The notes under the pieces: model-generated | The model's database searches: none | What the model saw: only the letters and a program-made list of their open reading frames with translations | What the model was told of the DNA's origin: nothing | Program-made: the position numbers and the translations under genes | Assembly (NCBI RefSeq): GCF_014203665.1 | Contig: NZ_JACHJN010000002.1 | Span: 806,001-870,000, forward strand | Direction of reading: 5' to 3' | Length of the DNA: 64,000 nucleotides | Origin: Saccharothrix tamanrassetensis | GTDB taxonomy: Bacteria > Actinomycetota > Actinomycetes > Mycobacteriales > Pseudonocardiaceae | Shown here: positions 33,316 to 43,403 of the stretch, one piece after another | Layout of the letters: each line of letters starts with the position of its first letter | Position numbering within the stretch: the first letter of the stretch is position 1

Positions 33316-34301
33316 ACACCGAAGACCTGATCCGTGACGCGCTGCGTCGGCAGGCCGACCTGGCCCCGCCGCCCGGTCCGGTGCTGGCCGCGCTGCACCG
33401 GCCGCGTCGCCGTCGCAAGCCGCTGTACCTGGTGCTCGCCACCGCAGGCACGGCGGCCGTGGTCGCGATCGCCGCCACGACGTTCTCCCGGCCGACCGCC
33501 GACGCCCCGCCTGCCGGGTCGAACCGGCCGCCGTTCAGCACCGTCACCGGCAGTCCGTCGCCGACCGGTGTGCCGTCCGGGAAGCTGGTGAGCCTGGAAT
33601 ACGCGCCGACCTGGTTGCCGGACGGGTTCGTCGAGTGGCGGCGCAGCCTGTTCGACCACGGTTGGCAGCGGACCTGGCGGCAGGCCCCCCCGGACCACAG
33701 CCCGTCGGCGCCCGCGCTGACCTTCGAGATCACCAGGGGGAGCATCGGCTCGCTGCTCGAATCCGCGGACGAGCCGGCGAACCGGACGACGGTGAACGGG
33801 GCTCCGGGCGTCTACACCGACGACGGCCTGCGCTGGCAGGTGGCCGACAAGCTGGTGCTGACCGTGAACCTGGACAACGTTCCCGACGCCCGCGGCACGA
33901 TCCGCCGGATCGCCGAGTCCGTGCGGCCGGACCGGAGGCAGATCCGGGTCCCGGTGTCGTTCGGCGGGTCCACCCGCTTCACGGTCAGCGCGAACTCGCG
34001 GGACGACTGGACCGCGTCCACCGACGTGTCGTACCGGGACGGCCGCTACATGGCCATGCTGCACAGCGTCGCCCACGTCGGGAGTTCGCCCCGCACGGTG
34101 ACCGCGCTGGGCCGTGAGGCGTCGTACGAGGAGGCCGGCGGTGGCGTGCTGACCATCCCGCTCGCGCCCGACCGGTTCCTGTCCGTGGGAGGGCTCGGGC
34201 TGTCCGGCTTCCAGCAGCCCGTGCCCGTGGAGACGCTGACCGAGGTGGCCGCGCTCGTGGAGGTGGACCTCGGCGTGGACCTGTCCTGGCTCGGCGTCTG
34301 A
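33312..34301 (+). CDS. membrane-anchored partner (probable anti-sigma factor)
   Basis: A 329-residue protein: about 37 basic cytosolic residues (VNTEDLIRDALRRQADLAPPP), one membrane helix (PLYLVLATAGTAAVVAIAA), then an extracytoplasmic domain of some 260 residues rich in beta-strand pattern. This is the topology of anti-sigma factors that are coupled to ECF genes; here the coupling is a four-base overlap (GTGA). No zinc-binding HxxxCxxC motif is present. The outer domain may sense an envelope signal. Confidence 0.75.
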   Translation: MNTEDLIRDALRRQADLAPPPGPVLAALHRPRRRRKPLYLVLATAGTAAVVAIAATTFSRPTADAPPAGSNRPPFSTVTGSPSPTGVPSGKLVSLEYAPTWLPDGFVEWRRSLFDHGWQRTWRQAPPDHSPSAPALTFEITRGSIGSLLESADEPANRTTVNGAPGVYTDDGLRWQVADKLVLTVNLDNVPDARGTIRRIAESVRPDRRQIRVPVSFGGSTRFTVSANSRDDWTASTDVSYRDGRYMAMLHSVAHVGSSPRTVTALGREASYEEAGGGVLTIPLAPDRFLSVGGLGLSGFQQPVPVETLTEVAALVEVDLGVDLSWLGV

Positions 34302-34365
34302 GATACCAGACGGTCTTCCGCGCTCCCGGGTCGTGCCGATCCAACTGCCGGGTTGTGATGTGCAC

Positions 34366-35871
34366 ATGCAGCAACCCGTGCAGCTGGGTCCGGAACCCCT
34401 GACCCGCGAGGACGTCCACGCCGTCGCCCGCGGCGACGCGCCGGTGGAGATCACGGAGGTGGCGCGGGAGGCCGTCGGTGCCGCCCGCGCGCACATCGAA
34501 CGCCTGGCCACCGCCGAGCAGCCCACCTACGGCGTGTCGACGGGGTTCGGCGCGCTGGCGGTCCGGCACATCCCGCCGGACCGCCGGGCCGCCCTCCAGC
34601 AGTCCCTGGTCCGCTCGCACGCCGCCGGCGCGGGGCCCGAGGTCGAGCGGGAGGTCGTCCGCGCCCTCGTGCTGCTCCGGCTCAGGACGTTGACCAGTGG
34701 GCACACCGGGGTCCGGCTGGAGACGGCCGAGGCGATGGCCGCGATGCTCAACGCGGGCATCACGCCGGTGGTGCACGAGTTCGGCTCGCTGGGCTGCTCG
34801 GGCGACCTGGCGCCGCTGTCGGCCGCCGCGCTGGCGCTGACCGGCGAGGGTGAGGTCCGGGACGCCGACGGCAACCTGCTGCCCGCCGGGGAGGCGTTGG
34901 CGAAGGCGGGCATCGAGCCCGTCCGGTTGGCCGAGAAGGAGGGCCTCGCGCTGATCAACGGCACCGACGGGATGCTCGGGATGCTGGTGCTCGCGGTGAA
35001 GGACCTGCACCATCTACTGGACGTGGCCGACCTCACCGCCGCGATGAGCGTGGAGGCCCTGCTGGGCACCGACCGCGTCTTCGCCGCCGACCTGCACGCC
35101 CTGCGCCCGCACCCGGGTCAGGGGCGCAGCGCCCGGCGGATGTCGGAGCTGCTGGCGGGCTCGGAGATCATGGCGAGCCACCGCGGCCCGGACTGCACCC
35201 GCGTGCAGGACGCGTACTCGCTGCGCTGCTCGCCGCAGGTGCACGGGGCGGCCCGGGACACCGTCGCGTACGCCGAGGTGGTCGCCGACCGCGAGCTGGC
35301 CGCCGCGATCGACAACCCGGTGGTGCTGGCGGACGGCCGGGTCGAGTCGAACGGCAACTTCCACGGCGCGCCGATCGCGTACGTGCTGGACTTCCTGGCC
35401 ATCCCGGTCGCGGACGTGGCGAGCATCGCCGAGCGCCGCACCGACCGGATGCTGGACGTGAGCCGCTCGCACGGCCTGCCGCCGTTCCTGGCCCACGACC
35501 CCGGCGTGGACTCCGGCCACATGATCGCCCAGTACACCCAGGCCGCCATCGTCAGCGAGCTCAAGCGGCTGGCGGTGCCCGCGTCGGTCGACTCGATCCC
35601 GAGCAGCGCGATGCAGGAGGACCACGTCTCGATGGGCTGGTCCGCCGCGCGCAAGCTGCGCAAGGCGGTGGACGGCCTGCGCACCGTGCTGGCCGTCGAG
35701 TTCCTCACCGCCGCCCGCGCGCTGGACCTGCGCGCACCCCTGAAGCCGGCACCGGCGACCGCCGCGGCCGTGGCGAAGCTGCGCGAGACCGTCCAGGGCC
35801 CCGGCCCGGACCGCCACCTGGCCCCGGAGATCGCCGCCGCCGAAGACCTGATCCGAAGTGGAGCCCTGTGA
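34366..35871 (+). CDS. hutH: histidine ammonia-lyase
   Basis: A 501-residue enzyme that deaminates histidine to urocanate. [11 protein letters not shown] (Tyr of the active-site lid), [21 protein letters not shown] and the late [13 protein letters not shown] are family hallmarks. The electrophilic MIO group normally forms from Ala-Ser-Gly; here the triad reads Cys-Ser-Gly, which I believe also occurs in some actinomycete homologues. ATG 34366 is the first codon with family resemblance following. The stop overlaps the GTG of hutU, and the operon runs through hutI. Confidence 0.95.
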   Translation: MQQPVQLGPEPLTREDVHAVARGDAPVEITEVAREAVGAARAHIERLATAEQPTYGVSTGFGALAVRHIPPDRRAALQQSLVRSHAAGAGPEVEREVVRALVLLRLRTLTSGHTGVRLETAEAMAAMLNAGITPVVHEFGSLGCSGDLAPLSAAALALTGEGEVRDADGNLLPAGEALAKAGIEPVRLAEKEGLALINGTDGMLGMLVLAVKDLHHLLDVADLTAAMSVEALLGTDRVFAADLHALRPHPGQGRSARRMSELLAGSEIMASHRGPDCTRVQDAYSLRCSPQVHGAARDTVAYAEVVADRELAAAIDNPVVLADGRVESNGNFHGAPIAYVLDFLAIPVADVASIAERRTDRMLDVSRSHGLPPFLAHDPGVDSGHMIAQYTQAAIVSELKRLAVPASVDSIPSSAMQEDHVSMGWSAARKLRKAVDGLRTVLAVEFLTAARALDLRAPLKPAPATAAAVAKLRETVQGPGPDRHLAPEIAAAEDLIRSGAL

Positions 35872-37514
35872 TGGTGCGAGCAGCCCGAGGCACCGACCTG
35901 ACCGCCCGCAGCTGGCAGACCGAGGCCGCCCTGCGGATGTTCCACAACAACCTGGACCCCGACGTCGCCGAACGGCCCGAGGACCTGGTCGTCTACGGCG
36001 GCACCGGCAAGGCCGCGCGGGACTGGCCGAGCTTCCACGCCATCAGCCGCGAACTGGCGGAGCTGGCGGACGACGAGACCCTGCTCGTGCAGTCCGGCCG
36101 CCCGGTGGGCGTGATGCGGACGCACGAGTGGGCGCCGCGGGTGCTGATCGCGAACTCCAACCTGGTGCCGGACTGGGCGAACTGGCCCGAGTTCCGCCGG
36201 CTGGAGGCCGAGGGGCTGACCATGTACGGCCAGATGACGGCCGGCTCGTGGATCTACATCGGCACCCAGGGCATCCTCCAGGGCACGTTCGAGACGTTCG
36301 CGGCCGTGGCGACCAAGCGGTTCGGCGGGACGCTGAAGGGCACGTTGACGGTGACCGCCGGGCTGGGCGGCATGGGCGGTGCGCAGCCGTTGGCCGTCAC
36401 CATGAACGAGGGCGTCGCGCTCTGCGTCGAGGTCGACCCGGCCCGCGCCCGGCGCCGGGTGGAGACCCGCTACCTGGACGAGATCGCGGACGACCTCGAC
36501 GACGCGATCTCCCGCGTGCTCAGGGCCAAGGAGGAGGGCCGCGCGCTGTCCGTGGGCCTGATCGGCAACGCCGCCGAGGTGCTGCCGGAACTGCTGCGCC
36601 GCGAGGTGCCGGTGGACATCGTCACCGACCAGACCTCGGCGCACGACCCGCTGGCGTACCTGCCCAAGGGCGTCGACCTGGACGACTGGCCGGACTACGC
36701 GGGCAAGAAGCCGGACGAGTTCACCGACCGCTCCCGCGAGTCGATGGCGGACCACGTGGAGGCGATGGTCGGCTTCCTGGACCGGGGCGCGGAGGTGTTC
36801 GACTACGGCAACTCCATCCGCGGCGAGGCCAGGCTCGGCGGCTACGACCGGGCGTTCGACTTCCCCGGCTTCGTCCCCGCCTACATCCGCCCGCTGTTCT
36901 GCGAGGGCAAGGGCCCGTTCCGGTGGGCGGCGCTGTCCGGTGACCCGGCCGACATCGCCCGGACCGACCGGGCGATCCTGGAGCTGTTCCCGGAGAACGA
37001 GCAGCTCGCCCGGTGGATCAGGATGGCCGGCGAACGGGTCGAGTTCCAGGGGCTGCCGGCCCGGATCTGCTGGCTGGGCTACGGCGAGCGCCACCTGGCG
37101 GGCCTGCGGTTCAACGAGATGGTGGCCAGTGGCGAGCTGTCCGCGCCGATCGTGATCGGCCGGGACCACCTGGACTGCGGTTCGGTCGCCTCCCCGTACC
37201 GGGAAACCGAGGCCATGGCGGACGGTTCGGACGCGATCGCCGACTGGCCGCTGCTCAACGCGCTGGTGAACACGGCGTCCGGGGCGACCTGGGTGTCCAT
37301 CCACCACGGCGGCGGGGTGGGCATCGGGCGTTCCATCCACGCCGGGCAGGTCACCGTCGCGGACGGCACCGAGCTGGCCGCGCGGAAGATCGAGCGGGTG
37401 CTGACCAACGACCCCGGCATGGGCGTGATCCGGCACGTCGACGCCGGGTACCCGGAGGCACAGGCAGTGGCTTCGGACAAGGGCGTCCGCATCCCGATGG
37501 CGCACCATGACTGA
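35868..37514 (+). CDS. hutU: urocanate hydratase
   Basis: A 548-residue NAD-dependent urocanase, converting urocanate to imidazolonepropionate. [45 protein letters not shown] (NAD-binding), [13 protein letters not shown] and the C-terminal [19 protein letters not shown] are present. Start is GTG 35868, overlapping the hutH stop, or ATG 35871 directly after; the protein differs by one residue. It overlaps the next gene by eight bases, showing tight translational coupling. Confidence 0.96.
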   Translation: MMVRAARGTDLTARSWQTEAALRMFHNNLDPDVAERPEDLVVYGGTGKAARDWPSFHAISRELAELADDETLLVQSGRPVGVMRTHEWAPRVLIANSNLVPDWANWPEFRRLEAEGLTMYGQMTAGSWIYIGTQGILQGTFETFAAVATKRFGGTLKGTLTVTAGLGGMGGAQPLAVTMNEGVALCVEVDPARARRRVETRYLDEIADDLDDAISRVLRAKEEGRALSVGLIGNAAEVLPELLRREVPVDIVTDQTSAHDPLAYLPKGVDLDDWPDYAGKKPDEFTDRSRESMADHVEAMVGFLDRGAEVFDYGNSIRGEARLGGYDRAFDFPGFVPAYIRPLFCEGKGPFRWAALSGDPADIARTDRAILELFPENEQLARWIRMAGERVEFQGLPARICWLGYGERHLAGLRFNEMVASGELSAPIVIGRDHLDCGSVASPYRETEAMADGSDAIADWPLLNALVNTASGATWVSIHHGGGVGIGRSIHAGQVTVADGTELAARKIERVLTNDPGMGVIRHVDAGYPEAQAVASDKGVRIPMAHHD

Positions 37515-38682
37515 CCTCGCGGACATCGCCGACGTCGGGCGCGACGCCCGACGCGGCGGCTACTCGCGGCACGGGTTCGACCGGGTCGAGCTGGAGCTGC
37601 GCGCGTGGTTCGTGGAGGAGGCGACGCGGCGCGGGCTCGACGTGCGGCCGGACCGCAACGGCAACATCTGGGCGTGGTGGGGTGGGCCGGGGACGGACGC
37701 CGTGGTCACCGGCAGCCACCTGGACTCCGTGCCGGGCGGTGGCGCGTTCGACGGGCCGCTGGGCGTCGTGTCGGCGTTGCAGGCGGTCGACCTGTTGCGC
37801 GCCAAGGGTTTCCAGCCGTCCCGGCCGTTGGCGGTGGTGGTGTTCGTGGAGGAGGAGGGCGGGCGGTTCGGCGTGGCCTGCCTGGGCTCTCGGCTGATGA
37901 CCGGTGCGATCTCGGCGGAGGCGGCGTGCGGGCTGACCGACCCGGACGGCGTCTCGTTCGGCGAGGCGGCGCACCGGGCGGGCTTCGACCCGCTGCGGAT
38001 GGGCCGGGACGACGTGGCGCTCGCGTCGATCGGCCGGTTCGTGGAACTCCACGTGGAGCAGGGCAGAGGGCTGACCGTCCCGGTCGGGTCGGCCAGTTCG
38101 ATCCTGGCGCACGGCCGGTGGCGGTTCACCTTCACCGGCGAGGGCAACCACGCCGGTGCGACGCTGATCGAGGACCGGCGCGACCCGATGCTGCCCGCGT
38201 CGCAACTGGTGCTGGCCGCTCGCCGGGCCGCTACCGGCGGGGCGCGGGCGACGGTGGGCCGGATCGTGCCGAACCCCGGCGGCACCAACGTGATCGCGTC
38301 TTCGGTGGACGTCTGGCTGGACGCGCGGGCGGACGACGACCGGCGCACCCGCGAGGTGGTCGCGGAGATCACCGAAGCGGCACGGGCGGCGGCCGTGGAG
38401 GAGGGCTGCGAGGTGCGCGTCACGGAGGAGTCGTACGGGGACACGGTGCACTTCGACCGCGGCCTGGCCGACGAGATCTCCGGCGCGCTCGGGAACGTCC
38501 CGTCCCTGCCGACCGGTGCGGGGCACGACGCGGGCATCTTGGCGGCGCACGTCCCGACCGCGATGCTGTTCGTGCGCAACCCGACCGGGATCAGCCACGC
38601 CCCTGACGAGTTCGCCGAAGCCGACGACTGCGCGGCGGGTGTGGTGGCGCTCGCGACGACGTTGGAGCACTTGGCCCGATGA
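37507..38682 (+). CDS. M20 amidohydrolase in hut operon (probable N-formylglutamate-releasing role)
   Basis: A 391-residue zinc amidohydrolase of the allantoate amidohydrolase/hydantoinase (AllC/HyuC) group: [44 protein letters not shown], and ISHAPDEF supply the metal ligands. It is fused by overlaps between hutU and hutF (eight bases and ATGA). HutF makes N-formylglutamate, and no HutG-type deformylase is present, so this enzyme is the best candidate to release glutamate and formate. This is inference from position; the family is certain. Confidence 0.9.
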   Translation: MTDLADIADVGRDARRGGYSRHGFDRVELELRAWFVEEATRRGLDVRPDRNGNIWAWWGGPGTDAVVTGSHLDSVPGGGAFDGPLGVVSALQAVDLLRAKGFQPSRPLAVVVFVEEEGGRFGVACLGSRLMTGAISAEAACGLTDPDGVSFGEAAHRAGFDPLRMGRDDVALASIGRFVELHVEQGRGLTVPVGSASSILAHGRWRFTFTGEGNHAGATLIEDRRDPMLPASQLVLAARRAATGGARATVGRIVPNPGGTNVIASSVDVWLDARADDDRRTREVVAEITEAARAAAVEEGCEVRVTEESYGDTVHFDRGLADEISGALGNVPSLPTGAGHDAGILAAHVPTAMLFVRNPTGISHAPDEFAEADDCAAGVVALATTLEHLAR

Positions 38683-39947
38683 GGAACTTCTGGTGTGAAC
38701 AGGCTTGGCTGCCGGACGGCATCGCGCCCCGCGTCCTGGTGCGGGTGGATCGCGGGGCCATCGTCCACGTGTCCACTGTGGACACCATTCCGCTGGGGTG
38801 CGAGCGCCTGTACGGGATCGTGCTCCCGGGGTTCGCGAACGCCCACTCCCACGCGTTCCACCGGGCTCTGCGCGGCCGGACGCACTCCGACGGCGGCACG
38901 TTCTGGACGTGGCGGGAACGGATGTATGCGCTGGCGGGGAGCCTGACACCGGACAGCTACCTGCGACTGGCCAGGGCCGTGTACGCGGAGATGGCGGTGG
39001 CCGGCGTGACCGCCGTGGGGGAGTTCCACTACCTCCACGACGGCGGCAACGAGATGGGCGAGGCGCTGCGCCGGGCCGCGGCCGACGCCGGTATCCGGAT
39101 CACCCTCTTGGACGCTTGCTACCTGGCCGGTGGCATCGGCCGACCCGTGACCGGGGTGCAGGAGCGGTTCTCCGACGGCACCGCCGAGCGGTGGGCCGCC
39201 AGGGTCGCCGAGCTGCCCGAAGACGCCAATTCGAGGGTCGGCGCGGCGATCCACTCCGTGCGCGCTGTGCCACGTGAAACGTTGTCGCTGGTAGCGGGCG
39301 CGTTCCCCGATCGGCCGCTGCACGTCCACCTGTCGGAGCAACCGGCCGAGAACGAGGCCTGCCTGGAGGCGTACGGCCTCACCCCGACCGGCCTCCTGCA
39401 CGAGGCGGGCGCCCTGACGCCCCGGACCACGGCCGTGCACGCCACCCATCTGTCCACAAAGGACGTCACGATGCTGGGTGGCGCGTCCGTTGGAGCGTGC
39501 TTCTGCCCCACCACGGAGGCGGACTTGGCGGACGGGATCGGCCCGGCACGGGAGCTGAAGGACGCCGGCAGCCCGTTGTCGCTCGGCAGCGACCAGCACG
39601 CCGTGATCGACCCGCTGCTGGAGGCACGCGGCCTGGAACACGGCGAACGCCTGCGCACCGGCCAACGCGGCCGGTTCACCCCGGCCGAACTGGTGGACGC
39701 GTTGACCAACCACGCCGCCATCGGCTGGCCGGAGGCGGGGCGGATCGAGGTCGGCGCACCGGCCGACCTCGTCGCCATCGGCATGGACTCGGTCCGCACC
39801 ACCGGTTCGGGCGTCGAGCAGGTGGTGCTGACCGCGACCGCCTCGGACGTGGTCGCGGTCGTGTCCGGCGGCAGAGTGGTGGCCCGCAACGGGGTCCACG
39901 AGACCCTGGGCGACGTCGGCGAGCTCCTGAAGGCGGCGATGGCATGA
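38679..39947 (+). CDS. hutF: formimidoylglutamate deiminase
   Basis: A 422-residue amidohydrolase-superfamily enzyme that converts N-formimidoylglutamate to N-formylglutamate and ammonia. [17 protein letters not shown] holds the HxH metal ligands; [25 protein letters not shown] (His and Gln-rich substrate loop) and [11 protein letters not shown] (Asp) follow in family order. ATG 38679 overlaps the previous stop. Presence of HutF shows that the five-step route through N-formylglutamate is used. Confidence 0.94.
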   Translation: MRNFWCEQAWLPDGIAPRVLVRVDRGAIVHVSTVDTIPLGCERLYGIVLPGFANAHSHAFHRALRGRTHSDGGTFWTWRERMYALAGSLTPDSYLRLARAVYAEMAVAGVTAVGEFHYLHDGGNEMGEALRRAAADAGIRITLLDACYLAGGIGRPVTGVQERFSDGTAERWAARVAELPEDANSRVGAAIHSVRAVPRETLSLVAGAFPDRPLHVHLSEQPAENEACLEAYGLTPTGLLHEAGALTPRTTAVHATHLSTKDVTMLGGASVGACFCPTTEADLADGIGPARELKDAGSPLSLGSDQHAVIDPLLEARGLEHGERLRTGQRGRFTPAELVDALTNHAAIGWPEAGRIEVGAPADLVAIGMDSVRTTGSGVEQVVLTATASDVVAVVSGGRVVARNGVHETLGDVGELLKAAMA

Positions 39948-41089
39948 GCACCCTGATCACCGACATCGGCGAACTGACCACCAACGACCCCGAACTGGGC
40001 CGCCTCACCGACGCCGCCCTGGTCGTGGACGACGGCCGCGTCGCCTGGGTGGGTGCCGCTCCCGACGCGCCGGCCGCCGACGAGCGCTTCGACGCGGCGG
40101 GCCGGGCCGTCCTGCCGGGCTGGGTCGACAGCCACACCCACCTGGTCTTCGCCGGCGACCGGACCGCCGAGTTCGAAGCCCGCATGTCCGGGAAGCCCTA
40201 CACCGCGGGCGGGATCGCCACCACCGTCGACGCCACCCGTGCCGCCTCCGACGCCGAACTGGCGGCGACCGTCCGGCGTCACATCGCCGAGGCCGTCTCC
40301 CAGGGCACCACGTGCATCGAGACGAAGACCGGCTACGGCCTGACGACGGCGGACGAGCTGCGTTCCGCCCGGATCGCGGCCCGGCACGCCGACGAGACCA
40401 CGTTCCTCGGTGCCCACCTCGTCCCGCCCGGCGCTGACGCGGACGCCTACGTCGCCCTGGTGTGCGGGGAGATGCTCGACGCCGTAGCGCCGCACGTCCG
40501 CTGGGCCGACGTGTTCTGCGAACAGGGCGCGTTCGACGCCGACCAGTCTCGGGCCGTGCTGGAAGCCGCCGCCGCCAGGGGGCTGGGCCTCCGCGTCCAC
40601 GGCAACCAGCTCGGCGAAGGACCCGGCGTCCGACTGGCGGTGGAACTCGGAGCGGCCAGCGTCGACCACTGCACCTACCTGTCGGCGGCGGACGTCGACG
40701 CCCTCGCGAACTCCGGCACCGTCGCCACCCTGCTGCCGGCCTGCGACCTCTCGACCCGCCAGTCCCTGCCGCCCGCGCGGGCGCTGCTGGACGCCGGCGC
40801 GACCGTCGCACTGGCCAGCAACTGCAACCCGGGCAGCTCGTACACGACGTCCATGGCCTACTGCGTCACCACCGCCGTGCTCCAGATGCGCATGACGATC
40901 GAGGAAGCCGTCCACGCGGCCACCAAGGCAGGCGCGATCGCGTTGAACCGCAACGACATCGGCCACCTGGCGGTCGGTGCACGGGCTGATCTCCACGTGC
41001 TCGACGCGCCCAGCACGACGCACCTCGCGTACCGACCGGGCGTGCCGTTGACGCACGCCGTCTGGCGCAAGGGGGAGCGCGTCCGCTAG
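39944..41089 (+). CDS. hutI: imidazolonepropionase
   Basis: A 381-residue zinc/iron amidohydrolase that opens imidazolonepropionate to N-formimidoylglutamate. [17 protein letters not shown] (HxH), [10 protein letters not shown] (Lys), [20 protein letters not shown] and [14 protein letters not shown] are characteristic. ATG 39944 overlaps hutF by four bases. It closes the hut operon; biochemically it acts before HutF. Confidence 0.96.
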   Translation: MSTLITDIGELTTNDPELGRLTDAALVVDDGRVAWVGAAPDAPAADERFDAAGRAVLPGWVDSHTHLVFAGDRTAEFEARMSGKPYTAGGIATTVDATRAASDAELAATVRRHIAEAVSQGTTCIETKTGYGLTTADELRSARIAARHADETTFLGAHLVPPGADADAYVALVCGEMLDAVAPHVRWADVFCEQGAFDADQSRAVLEAAAARGLGLRVHGNQLGEGPGVRLAVELGAASVDHCTYLSAADVDALANSGTVATLLPACDLSTRQSLPPARALLDAGATVALASNCNPGSSYTTSMAYCVTTAVLQMRMTIEEAVHAATKAGAIALNRNDIGHLAVGARADLHVLDAPSTTHLAYRPGVPLTHAVWRKGERVR

Positions 41090-41175
41090 CCGCTCACCCC
41101 GGCCGACGGTCCTAGTACGCGAATCGCCCCGCCCGAATACGGTTGTCCGCCTTTCCGGCACCGCACTACCGTGCC

Positions 41176-41835
41176 GTGGTGGATCTCTTCTCGCGCTCAT
41201 GGACGGCGTTGCGCACGGCGGTCGCCGACCTCACGGACGAGGACTTCACCCGCCCGTCCGGCTGCACCGGCTGGCTCGTGCGGGACCTGGTGTGCCACCT
41301 GGTCATCGACGCCCAGGACGTCCTGATCACCCTGGTGACCCCCGCCGGGACCGAACCGACCCGGGACGCCGTCACCTACTGGGAAGTCGCCGGAACGCCG
41401 CCGACCGGCGACGACCCGCTCGACGCGCTGATCGTCCGGCTGGCCGCCGCGTACCAGGAGCCGTGGCTGCTCAAGTTCCACCTCGACGACGTCGGCTCGG
41501 CAGCCGGTCGCGCCGCCGAACTCGCCGACCCCGCGGTCCGCGTCGGCACCCGCGGCGAGGTCCTCACCGCGGGCGACTACCTCTCCGCGTACGTCCTGGA
41601 GTGGACCTTGCACCACCTCGACCTGATCGCGCACCTGCCCGGCGCGGCGGAACCGCCCGCCGATGGCCTGGCCCGGACGCGCTGGATGGTGGAGCAGATC
41701 GCCGGGGCGGCGTTCCCGGAGTCGTTCTCCGACAGGGACGCCCTGCTGGTCGGCACCGGCCGGCGTGCCCCGACCGACGCGGAGAAGGCCGAACTGGGCG
41801 ACCTGGCCGGGAAGCTGCCGCTCGTCCTCGGGTGA
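41176..41835 (+). CDS. DinB/maleylpyruvate isomerase N-terminal domain protein
   Basis: A protein of about 219 residues with the four-helix DinB-like fold: WTALRTAVADLTDEDFTRPSGCTGWLVRDLVCHLVIDAQD is the mycothiol-dependent maleylpyruvate isomerase N-terminal signature with its metal-binding histidine, and LEWTLHHLDLIAHL gives the second ligand region. Many such proteins are mycothiol S-transferases; the substrate is unknown. Start uncertain: GTG 41176 or 41179, or TTG 41143; none has a strong ribosome binding site. Confidence 0.8.
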   Translation: MVDLFSRSWTALRTAVADLTDEDFTRPSGCTGWLVRDLVCHLVIDAQDVLITLVTPAGTEPTRDAVTYWEVAGTPPTGDDPLDALIVRLAAAYQEPWLLKFHLDDVGSAAGRAAELADPAVRVGTRGEVLTAGDYLSAYVLEWTLHHLDLIAHLPGAAEPPADGLARTRWMVEQIAGAAFPESFSDRDALLVGTGRRAPTDAEKAELGDLAGKLPLVLG

Positions 41836-41953
41836 TCGTCCGACTGCGAACGACCTCCGGCGCCGGCGCGTTCCCGCACGGTTCGGTTCAGCGGCGTGTA
41901 TCAGCGGCGCGTCGACCGACATCAAGTCGGAACCCAACCGAAGGGGGAGAGCG

Positions 41954-42475
41954 ATGCGCTACGCAAGGCGTCTCGTCGCGATGGTCGTCGGTTTGTTCGC
42001 TGTCGGCGTGCTGTCCGCGGTGCCGGCCGGCGCGGCGGCGGACAACCTGTACGTGGTCGTGAACGAGCACAGCAAGATGTGCATGGATGTGGCCTACGGG
42101 AGTGTGGCCAACGGGGGCAGGATCCAGCAGTACTACTGCTACGGCGGTGCTCCGACGAAGTGGCGGTACGTGCCGCTGGGCAACAACGTGTTCCACATCG
42201 TCAACGAGAACAGCAAGAAGTGCCTGGACCTGCCGGGCGGCAGCCCGAGCACGCCGCGTGGCGTCGCGCTCCAGCAGTGGGACTGCTGGGACGGGCCGAT
42301 GCAGCGTTGGGTGATCCGGCAGATGGGCGGTGACGTCCAGCAGATCGCGTCCTACGTGAACCCCAACCTCTGCCTGGACGTCAAGGACTGGAGCACCACT
42401 CCCGGCGCCACGATCCAGGCCTGGGACTGCTGGAACGGCAACGTGCAGCGGTGGAGGCACTTCCACACGGCCTGA
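41954..42475 (+). CDS. secreted ricin-type beta-trefoil lectin
   Basis: A 173-residue protein: a Sec signal peptide (MRYARRLVAMVVGLFAVGVLSAVPAGA) and one ricin B-type trefoil of three repeats, each with C-hydrophobic-D followed by QxW (CMDVAY..., CLDLPGGS...QQWDCWDGPMQRW, CLDVKDWS...QAWDCWNGNVQRW). Carbohydrate binding is likely; no catalytic domain is attached. Start ATG 41954 follows AGGGGGAGAG. Monocistronic. Confidence 0.92.
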   Translation: MRYARRLVAMVVGLFAVGVLSAVPAGAAADNLYVVVNEHSKMCMDVAYGSVANGGRIQQYYCYGGAPTKWRYVPLGNNVFHIVNENSKKCLDLPGGSPSTPRGVALQQWDCWDGPMQRWVIRQMGGDVQQIASYVNPNLCLDVKDWSTTPGATIQAWDCWNGNVQRWRHFHTA

Positions 42476-42568
42476 CCTGACACTGGACGCGCCGGGCAGC
42501 GGGCGGGATGCCGCTGCCCGGTTCGCGCCGACCGGCCCGAGGGCCGACGCGGCGTCTTCCTATGATGG

Positions 42569-43114
42569 GTGTCCGTGGATCCAGGCAAGGTCGTCGTGCT
42601 CAGCGGACCGCCCGGCGCGGGCAAGAGCACCGTGTCCCGACTGCTCGCCGACGTGCTGTCACCGAGCGTGCACCTGCACTCGGACGACTTCTGGCGGTAC
42701 ATCCGACAGGGCTGGCTCGCGCCCTACCGGCCGGAGGCGCACCGCCAGAACGAGGTCGTCGTGGACGTCGTCGTCCAGGCCGCGTTCGGCTACGCGTCCG
42801 GGGGCTACCAGGTCGTCTGTGACGGCGTGATCGGGCCGTGGTTCCTCGACCCGTTCCGCGCCGCCGCCGCCCGCACCGGCCTCGAACTGCACTACGTCGT
42901 GCTGCGGCCGGACGAGTCCACCACCGTGGCACGGGCGACAGCGCGCAGCGCCGAAGCGCTCACCGCGCCGGAACCGGTCCTCGCGCTGCACCGCCAGTTC
43001 GCCGACCTCGGTCCGCTGGAGCACCACGCGCTGGACTCCGGCGGGCAGGAACCCGCCGAGACGGTCTCCGCCGTGCGGCACGCCGTCGAACAGGGCACCT
43101 GCCGGCTGGCCTGA
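42569..43114 (+). CDS. P-loop kinase (AAA/chloramphenicol phosphotransferase-like)
   Basis: A 181-residue small-molecule kinase: VVVLSGPPGAGKSTVSRLLAD (Walker A), LHSDDFWRYIRQGW (substrate-loop Asp) and HYVVLRPDESTTVARATARS (lid/arginine region). Similar actinobacterial ATP-binding proteins are annotated as AAA family or chloramphenicol phosphotransferase-like; the substrate is unknown. Start GTG 42569 (alternative GTG 42575). Convergent with the kgd operon, with a shared terminator between. Confidence 0.85.
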   Translation: MSVDPGKVVVLSGPPGAGKSTVSRLLADVLSPSVHLHSDDFWRYIRQGWLAPYRPEAHRQNEVVVDVVVQAAFGYASGGYQVVCDGVIGPWFLDPFRAAAARTGLELHYVVLRPDESTTVARATARSAEALTAPEPVLALHRQFADLGPLEHHALDSGGQEPAETVSAVRHAVEQGTCRLA

Positions 43115-43170
43115 GACCCGCGTGCGGACCGGGGCGTGCGGGAAGCGTGGCACAGGCGTGGAAACGGCCG

Positions 43171-43209
43171 CACGGGAAAGGGGCGCCCGTGAGCGCCCCT
43201 TTACCCGTG
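43171..43209. terminator. bidirectional terminator between kinase and kgd operon
   Basis: CACGGG-AAAGGGGCGC (43171-43186) pairs with GCGCCCCTTT-A-CCCGTG (43193-43209), a 16-bp stem with one bulge and a 6-base loop. It carries AAA/TTT at the middle and serves both convergent units. Confidence 0.8.
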
Positions 43210-43217
43210 CTGTGCGG

Positions 43218-43400
43218 TCAGTCCTCGGGGTCGTCCTCGTCGTCCCGCGCCAGGTACGTGGCCAGGCGCTCGACGGCCGTCTCGAACTCCGGGTTCGCGT
43301 CCACGAACGACCGGAGCTTGTCGGCCAGCCAGGCGAGGCTCACTTCCTCCTCGCCCCGGCGGGCCTCCAGTTCCTCGATGCCGCGGTCGGTGAAGTACAT
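43218..43400 (-). CDS. small conserved protein beside kgd (DUF6104-like)
   Basis: A 60-residue acidic helical protein (MYFTDRGIEELEARRGEEEV...LARDDEDDPED). A small family of this kind, which I recall as DUF6104, is regularly found directly downstream of kgd/sucA in actinobacteria. Function is unknown; the constant neighbourhood suggests a role with 2-oxoglutarate metabolism. ATG 43400, three bases after the kgd stop, so coupled translation. Confidence 0.82.
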   Translation of the reverse strand: MYFTDRGIEELEARRGEEEVSLAWLADKLRSFVDANPEFETAVERLATYLARDDEDDPED

Positions 43401-43403
43401 CGG

